Part shown: piece after piece, positions 56,660-64,000 of the stretch
Layout of the letters: every line of letters starts with the position of its first letter
Position numbering within the stretch: position 1 is the first letter of the stretch
Assembly (NCBI GenBank): GCA_023333565.1
Contig: JAJKFH010000801.1
Coordinates: 868,001-932,000 of the forward strand
Length of the DNA: 64,000 bases
Source: Puffinus mauretanicus
Lineage: Eukaryota; Chordata; Aves; Procellariiformes; Procellariidae
Reading direction: 5' to 3'
Position numbers and translations under genes: made by a program
The notes under the pieces: generated by a model
What the model was told of the DNA's origin: nothing
The model's input: only the letters and a program-made list of their open reading frames with translations
The model's database searches: none

Positions 56660-57740
56660 AAGGAGGGAAAGGGGTAGAGACAACTAAACAGTAATTATCT
56701 GATTGTAATTGCACCAAATGTTTTGGAATCAGTGTGGAAGCAAGGAACAACCAAAGACATGGAGGTGAGCAGAAAACAGACTAAAAAACAACACAGGTTT
56801 ATCAAAGGGAGAGCAGGCCATGCTGCCTGATACCTTCCTTTGATAAAGGGATTATATCCACGGGATTTCCCTTATATAAAAAAAAAATCAAAAAAACATT
56901 TGAGACAGTGCCACATGAGAAACTATCAGTAAAATCAGGAAACACGAGGACCAAGAATATGAGTGCAATAACTGTACAGTGAATAAAGAAATGACTGAAA
57001 AGGAGGCTTTAAGAGGCTTTAACTTGCACAGAGAAGTTACTGAAAATCTTTTTCAAGAATCCTTGCAGGAGCATGCAACAGACAATAAAGGAGAAATGGT
57101 AAAGAAAGAGAAATACTGTTCTTCACAAGATGGTTATGAGCTACAGATGTGGCATGGCTATGAAAAGGCAAATACCATGATAGGCTGCACTGGGAGAAAC
57201 ACATCCAGTAGAGGTAGGTACGTAGTGACACCACTGTGTAAGGCATTGATCAGGCACCAGGAATTGTAATATTTTTCCATATAAAATGTAAATGTAAAAT
57301 TCTGGCCGCCTCCATTCAAGTGAGATTAATCACAAGTTGACAGGAGCGGGAAAGTAGAGTGGATAGGAGCAAGAAAGTGTCTTTATGAAAAAAGACTAGA
57401 AGAGTATAACTCTTACACCCTGGCAAAAGAAGGGTAAGCGAGTGTATGACTACTGTCAGCAAATATGTGAGCAAATATGTGAGGATGAGCAAATAGACAG
57501 GATGGGTACTCAGCACCAGAGAAGAGAAGATTAATGCAGGTGAAAGAACAGACTAGCTAGGGATAGCCTTGAGCTAGAAATTTCTAACCATCAGAGGAAC
57601 GAGGCTCTGGAATAGTTTCTGGATGGGGTCAGGATATAGGACTAAACTATTTTGAAGATGGCACATAATTTGGCTGCCTGCAACTGCTAGATGCAGTGAT
57701 CTGGGGGACCCCTTCTCGCCCTGAGCACCTCTACGTTAAG
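56660..57740 (+). pseudogene. Very old CR1/L3-like LINE relic
   Basis: Broken frames give CR1-clade RT order. HRFIKGRAGHAA (about 56796-56832) sits where 'HGFxKGRSCLTNL' belongs. TFETVPHEKL (about 56896-56925) sits where 'AFDTVPHxxL' belongs. KANTMIGCTGRNTSSRGRYVVTPLCKALIRHQ (in part, 57165-57265) matches the thumb '[23 protein letters not shown]' pattern. A decayed C-terminal stretch follows to about 57740. Numerous stops and frame changes are present. Similar in age to the relic at 21.4 kb. Confidence 0.65.
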
Positions 57741-60700
57741 GAGGGATGGGCAATGTCATGGGTGCACATAGGGAAATAATCTCCACATGAATTGTTATTG
57801 ACTGCCCTCTTGCTGAGGTTATTTTTTGGCTCTGTTGACAGTGTTTGAACAATGGCTGACTGAGTCTTGGATGTGATACTTTTTGGTGTAACCTGCACAC
57901 CTTTCTCCCCAGCCCTGAAAGCATGTCATCCAGCAGGGCATACATCCCTGAGCATCCCGCCCTCCAAGGATATGTCTGAAAGAGCTGGGTGTCACTGGGA
58001 GAAGGCAATGCATCATTGAGGCATAAAGGCAGGTATGCAGTTGTAAGAGATGTTCAGTTTTATGTGTCTGCTGTGGGGAAGAGGTAGTGTGCAAAGTACA
58101 GAAAATAAACTGTGGGTCGAGCACCGCCTTTATGGTTACTAAGAGACTTCACACTCCATCAATTCTAAGAAGACCTCTGGTCTTTAACCCAATAGCTGCG
58201 GCTTACAAACAACTTGCTACCATAAGTCACTAAATCTTCATGACTCTCTGGGTCAGAAATGCAGCCCTGGTGATTAGAATTCAACAGATCTCCACCTCTC
58301 TACACCAGGATTGGGTCTGGCCACGCAGTCATCCTGGTGGCCTTTGGCTTAGACTATGTATTAATTTAGATGCAGCATTTACCTCTGCAGTTCAACAGAG
58401 TAAAGTTATCAGTTATCTGAATAATGTAATATGAAAGGGAAATACAATTTCATTTAGGGATCTACAGGCATAATTTAGTGTTCTAAATAACCTCTTGACA
58501 GATACCTGCAAATTAAAGGTTACTTTCTTCGTCAATTTAATAACAGAGCTCTCCTAGACAGAGATCATCCATCTTAGTAATAAAAAAAAAAAATTCAAAA
58601 TCTAATTTAACAACTCCCCACTGTACTGGGATATTTATAAGAAAGTACTATCTGAATTATTTCAACCTCTAGTAAATCTATAAATATCACTTACAGAAGT
58701 AGACACTGAGACATCTTCTCTGAGCTGGAATCAGTGGGCTACCATTCAAATCCACCCTGAACACCCGCAGCAGCTGGGCTTCGGATTTCGCACTCCACAA
58801 GGAGCTACTAAAGATGGTCAAAGCCAGGTTCATGATTTTGATTTATATTAGTTGTATGCAGAGTCTCAGAGCATATTTACAGGCATAGCTCAAGATTTTC
58901 CTAGTTAAAAAGACTATCATCTTGTGGAAATAGGACTGCCCCTTCTGTGACATGTAGAAAAGAGCTGCCAGATCTGTCTGAAGCCCATCCCAGAAGCAGG
59001 AGCTTTGCTCTCGCTAGCCCTGCAGATGTCATTGTCCAGTTCCCAGTTCTTAGCCAGGCTATGGATGTGTTCCCCAGAGCTCTCCCTCTCAATTTGCTCC
59101 ACAAGTATCTGGGGAGACAGTGTGACTTTCTGAACTTGGGCCAAACACTTTGAAGGCCACCACCATATCTGCACTTTTAACAGCCTGGGTTGCACGTTCA
59201 GCTGGGTAAAGACTGTAATGCAACTGCAATACCTGGGTCCTTAATTGGGATCTTTGGATGGTTCCATAGTTGGAAAAACAATCAGGAAATTTTCATTTTG
59301 TAAGGCTATGACATTAAGGGTCAGAGAATAGGCCAAGCCTTATTTCCAGTGATTTTCTTAAATGGCGCTGCCAATAGTGGCACAACCTTCATTTGGAAGC
59401 ATGTGAATATGTCTTGGTGCTTATCTGGAGACAGCACTTAGAGAGAGGAGCATCACTTGAGAAACAGAAGAAGGCAGCTGCTAGAAATTAACAATCATTT
59501 CTTATCGTGCCATTGAACACTTAGAAATTATGTCCTTGTTTTGACATGTTGAAGTTTGTATGAACAAAAGTCATTTGTATGAATATCTTGGAAGACTTAG
59601 AGAAACATGTATCTGAATTTATTTCAAGTAAAATGTGAAAATGTAAAGTTAAAAGAAAAAAGACAGAGTTCCTTTGCCACTGATAGTCATTACCCAAGAA
59701 AGATAAGATAAATTCTGAAATAAAGAATTCTGTTCATTGACATCTAGGCCTCTATACAATAATTTTTTTGCCAGCATAGTTACTTTGCTTGTCAATGTGA
59801 TGAGGCTGATTTCATCTTGAACTTGGTGTCCAGGCAAAAGGTCCTAGTTCACCTGCAGTTGCACTGCCTTCTGGTGATACAGTTTATTTCAAGAGGACTG
59901 AACTGTTGGAGAGATAGGAATTGAGATCCAGATTCTTTAAGGATGTCAGTCTACTTTTCCTCACTGTCTTACTGATGACAATATCAATCTGTCTGCTTTC
60001 TATGTTCAATCAAAAAAACTTGGCAGTAGCAGCACATAAAGCTCAGAAAACGTGCATCTCCTGATCAGTTATCAGGGCTTAGCATTAACTTGTGTCTTCC
60101 CATATCTCTGAAAACGAGTTGCTTCAGTGGCCTTCTTTAGTGAGCTGAGGGGAGGTATTTGATTTGTGCTAGTCTTTTGCACACTTTTTGGCCCAGCTGC
60201 AGGGGACTGCAAGCAAAGCAAAGCCAACAAAGAATTATCTTGTATCTTGAGCTTAGAGCATCTTTAAAACAACCCCTTGCTAGAGTCTGAATAGAAGGTC
60301 ATAGAGATCTCCATCTCAATTAGGAAATGTTTGTTTCTCTCAACAGAAAGCCAATGTGTTTAAAAAATAAATTTCTACATGAATAACATGTTAATTTATT
60401 ATCACGTGTCTGAGTTATGTGATTGGGACACAGCTCTCTGCATTCAGGAAGATGAGGATGGATACGTAGTGCTCCTTCCTGCCTGTGGCATTTGCTTTTC
60501 TCCCTGGGATGTAAACCCCTCTGGGCCACTATCAGACAACGTTTCTGCAGTCTTTTGGTTCTCTGCTCAAAGCTGGGTTTCAGGCCAGATCCCAGGAAAC
60601 ACCGAATGTTTAAAATTCTTGTTGAAAAGGACACGTACAGTGAGAGTCTTAACACCTACTCAGGTCAGGTACTTCTTTGATTCTGCTACAAAAGAGTGAA

Positions 60701-61518
60701 GTCGCGAGCTGCACTTCCCACAGAGTTATTCAGTGTTTATCTCCAAAGGGCTATGGCATTTGAAGCTTAGTAACAAGCACCTGTCCTCCTAAGCAGACAA
60801 AGCTAAATGCAAATTTCATGGCAATGAAAATGCAGAATTTCCATTTCATGCTTGGAAGAGGGGGTGGCTTTGTATGACCTGATACAATTTCAGAGTCTTC
60901 CTGAACTGATGGATCTGATCTGATCTGATCCGAACTAGCTGCTGTTGCCCTTGAGTGCCTGCAGTCCTTGCTGTCTTCTTGCTGTTTCTGTATTTCTTTC
61001 CTGGAATCTGATCCTCTGCCCTTCCCTGTCCCCCAGCACTGATTCCATTTCAGTGCTTTGTGAAGTTCCTCCTTCCCTCCCAATGCGGGTTCATTTAGGA
61101 GCCCACATTACTAATCTAGACTCCTATCTTTGGCCATGCCGGCCCACTCCAACCTCTTCAAATTCTCATGTCTCCCTATCTACAGCATTAACACCTCCAT
61201 TGCCCATCCCATGTCAAAGCATTGAAATCACTTCCCAATAGGGGACAGTCCTGCTGGCTGGTAGCGATTACTTGGGTAGCAGGTTGTAGAAAAGATAACA
61301 GCCATTTAAGCTGATATTGATAAATTTTTATTGTGGTACCACTTCACCATGTTCAGCACAAAGCCCTGCGTGTGGCACCAGGCAGGAGCAGCCTCCCTTG
61401 GGAGCCACCAGCAGCTTCCTGCCCTAGTGCAGCTGTTATGTGCCCCCATCTGTAGGGGGAGGTGGTGGTTTTGCCTCTTCGGTTTGGTGACTCTTTTTTT
61501 TTTTTCCGCAGATAAAAT
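57741..61518. other. Gene-free DNA, nothing recognised
   Basis: No exon or clear transposon. A short GATCT-type run (GATCTGATCTGATCTGATCC) lies at about 60911-60931. Open frames show no domain. Confidence 0.5.
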
Positions 61519-61557
61519 CTTGCCTCTCCTTGCCTTGTCTTGCCTTGCCTTGCCTTC
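61519..61557 (+). repeat. Imperfect CTTGC microsatellite
   Basis: About seven imperfect copies of CTTGC/CTTGT follow a T-run. The reverse strand reads as a repetitive arginine/lysine/glutamine frame, which is an artefact. Confidence 0.8.
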
Positions 61558-61629
61558 CCCTCCCTTTTCCCATGCACAGCTAGGTGCTCACACACAGTAT
61601 CTGTTGGCTGGAGCAGCTCCCAGATGGCA

Positions 61630-61690
61630 TAGGGCAACTACCCAAGGGCACATAGGAAGTCCGAGGTAGAGCCGGAAATCAACCCTTCAC
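61630..61690 (+). repeat. MIR-like ancient SINE relic
   Basis: GGGCAACTACCCAAGGGCAC, ATAGGAAGTCCGAGGTAGAG and CCGGAAATCAACCC follow the sense MIR core ('taacttgcccaaggtcacacaggaagtctgtggcagagccgggaattgaaccc') closely for so old a repeat. Confidence 0.6.
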
Positions 61691-64000
61691 AAAATGCCAA
61701 ATCATCATTTTCAGAGACTGAAACAATGACATTTTTTTCATCCTATTAACTCAGAGCACAGGCAAAAAGCCAGGCCCCATGATGACTGCCAAGGGGAATG
61801 GAAGTGACTCTTTGCTGACTTTGTACAAGTGTTGATGTCCTTGCAATAGAGATGAGGCTTGGGGCTCTAACACAGGGAAACAAGTGACCCCCTTGAATCT
61901 GCAACTGCAAAGGCTTGGTGCTCCTTTATCCTCTAACAGGGACACGACATTGCTGCCCTTCACAGAGCTGCTGTATGGAGCAGTCAAGAGCTTAATATCA
62001 ATGATGTGCCCCAAAATTAGGGAATGAAACTTCCCCAGCCTCTGCTTATGAATCACAAAACAAAACATGGCCACTCCGATCTCAATCTGTCCACATTTTC
62101 AGGAAAAGCAGTGGTGCAGAAACCTCCTCTAAGGCCGCACCCTGTTCTCCAAACCATGGGCTAGCAATAAGGAAGAGCAGAGAAAGGGTCTTTCCTGCCC
62201 AGAGTAGCTTATGCAGAACAACATGAAACCCTCCCCACCTGACCCACAGCACACTCTTCTAAAACTCTCCTTTCACTTCAGCCAGGGAAATGCCATGGCC
62301 TTTAATCGAATTCCTCCCCTGAGCAGCCATGCGTACAGTCTGGGTCCTCTCACTGCAGTGCATTTATTCCCACTAAGTGTGCAGTATGTGTGTGAGGTAC
62401 TGTCTTGCTAAGTATTCCTCTCTTAATAAATTATTGATAAAGCTTCTCCTTGACAGATTGCAAAGCCAGGAAGCCCTGGGCAATTCTGCTCCTCCCCTAA
62501 AATGTTCTAACACTTGTATTTATCTGAAGAACATATGCATGTTTTTCCTGATGACTTTGCAGCTTTTTGAATTGTTGTCTTCTTCAGGAACACACATGCT
62601 TTGGCTTCCTGCAGACAGGAAAACAGCTTTCCACCCCTCTACACAACTTTTCATATTGCTTTTGGTTTTAATAGGGAAACACTCTACTGGAGACGTGACC
62701 AGACTGCTTACTGACAGATCATGAAGCATTAACTCTAGGCTGACAGCTGGCTTTGGTATAAATGCTCAACAAAGAAGCAAGTTACCACACAAACACTATT
62801 GTACAACTGTAGCTGACTTGTGCTGAACATTGCTCTGTGGTCTTGTTGGCAAGGGATGAAGGCAGTACTCTCTCCAATAGGCTCCTTAAGGAAAGTCCTG
62901 TTGAACGATGTGAATGAGCAGAAAGCAATGGGATGACTGCAAAATATTTAAACTCCTTGGATCTAATGCTGTTTTCCTCCTGTTTGTATGCACTGGCCAT
63001 GTAAGTACTCAGTTGTCCACTCTGCAGATCTGTATACAACCTTCTAGCAAACCACAGAAATGATCCATTGGCTGTGGCAAAAGTCTGAGAGTCCGGATTA
63101 TCAGGTTTTATTCAGGAAACCATCCTCACGCCGCTGTGTGATACAGGAAACTCATTGAGCGCTTTCTTGACTCAGCGAATCCATCTAAAACAGCAAACAG
63201 TGTCCAATGCTTTTTAAGTCTTAAAAGCATTATGTATAATTAACAAATGTGTCCAGAATGTGTGGCAATTCTCAAAGGAGAGGCCAATGCCAGCAAGATT
63301 GACGTTTTTACTGATTTTATTATTACACCTGGTTCCCACTGGGAGCACACAGTTTTTCACTGGGGTGGGGCAGTATTTTGCGGGTTGTGTTTCTGTACAG
63401 CTGCACAGCTGAAGAGCCAAAGAGCTTGGGATCGTTCAGGTTGTATAAACGCAGGAGCTTCTCAGCACAGTAGGAAAACATCATTTTAGTAGAGTTTTTC
63501 CCAAATACAGGCTCAAATTGACCACGTGGGAGCCAGCATGGCAGATATGAGCTTCTTGGCAGTGTGCCTGGGGGGTGTCTGCCCCGAGTCATCCTTGTAT
63601 ATCTTAGACCATTAAAAACATAAGACAGAGCCGTATCTCTGCTGGAAACTGAGTTTCCCAGGCACGCTCTGACTACAGTAAGTTGCTTGGAGGTCTGTTA
63701 GCAGCCAAAATTTGACTTATCTCTAGAAGCAGACAGAGTAACCTTCAAATGGCAACGGAGAATATATTTTACTGTTAGTAAAGCCACATAGAGCTCTTGC
63801 TGTCCCAGCCACAACCAAGGTTGAGCTGGGTTCAGGGTACTCTTTGCAGTGCTTGAGCCAAACAGGCAGGCTCAGGGCTTGCAGCTCTGCTGGAGCCGTG
63901 CCCATGCACAGGTCATGTCATGTTTGCAGGGCTTTATTGATTACTGGAAGTTGGTTTGCAGTTTTTAGAAAGTGGGGTAACCATCAGACTTCATATTCTT
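61691..64000. other. Gene-free DNA, nothing recognised
   Basis: No exon, RNA gene or clear transposon to the end of the window. Confidence 0.5.

Overview
The window looks like intergenic or deep intronic DNA of a bird. The evidence is the set of CR1 retrotransposons, whose 3' ends carry the ATGATTCT octamer repeat typical of birds, plus a young class II (ERVK-like) endogenous retroviral element and scattered very old CR1/L3-, MIR- and MITE-like relics. I found no host exon, RNA gene, CpG island or promoter that I can support. Long open frames outside the transposons look like chance frames, low-complexity shadows or antisense shadows. The species cannot be named from the sequence alone.

Layout. 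1-19.6 kb: gene-free DNA with a palindromic MITE relic (about 4.7 kb), MIR-like relics (about 7.3 and 13.0 kb), a diverged inverted repeat with 120-bp arms (8.48 and 9.2 kb) and an old antisense CR1/L3 tail (9.6 kb). 19.6-24.8 kb: a short antisense CR1 tail, a very old sense LINE relic (21.4-22.1 kb), a 318-nt almost pure purine tract (22.95-23.27 kb) and a decayed antisense CR1 with remnants of endonuclease and reverse transcriptase (23.4-24.6 kb). 27.65-29.40 kb: a compact endogenous retroviral element with two 240-bp LTRs (4 differences) and a 6-bp target duplication ATATAC. 29.9-35.4 kb: an old CR1 tail, a 75-bp segment present twice (30.76 and 33.58 kb), the second copy abutting a young 5'-truncated CR1 whose reverse transcriptase frame (33.65-35.33 kb) has a single in-frame stop. 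35.4-64 kb: mostly featureless DNA with MIR-like relics, a 133-bp CR1 tail (53.0 kb), another very old LINE relic (56.7-57.7 kb) and simple repeats.

The most unusual object is the retroviral element at 27656-29397. Its outer LTRs are followed by an 18-nt primer-binding site fully complementary to the 3' end of initiator tRNA-Met. Directly after that site comes about 31 nt resembling the sense strand of the same tRNA (D-arm edge, anticodon arm, variable loop; 25 of 31 positions, all differences transitions), and then a second partial primer-binding site. The interior also holds a complete foreign LTR (386 bp) with its own polypurine tract upstream and its own tRNA-Lys primer-binding site and gag start downstream. 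It is therefore a chimera with two leaders and two kinds of primer site, yet it has matching outer LTRs and a clean target duplication, so it integrated as one unit. It encodes no intact protein and must have been mobilised in trans.
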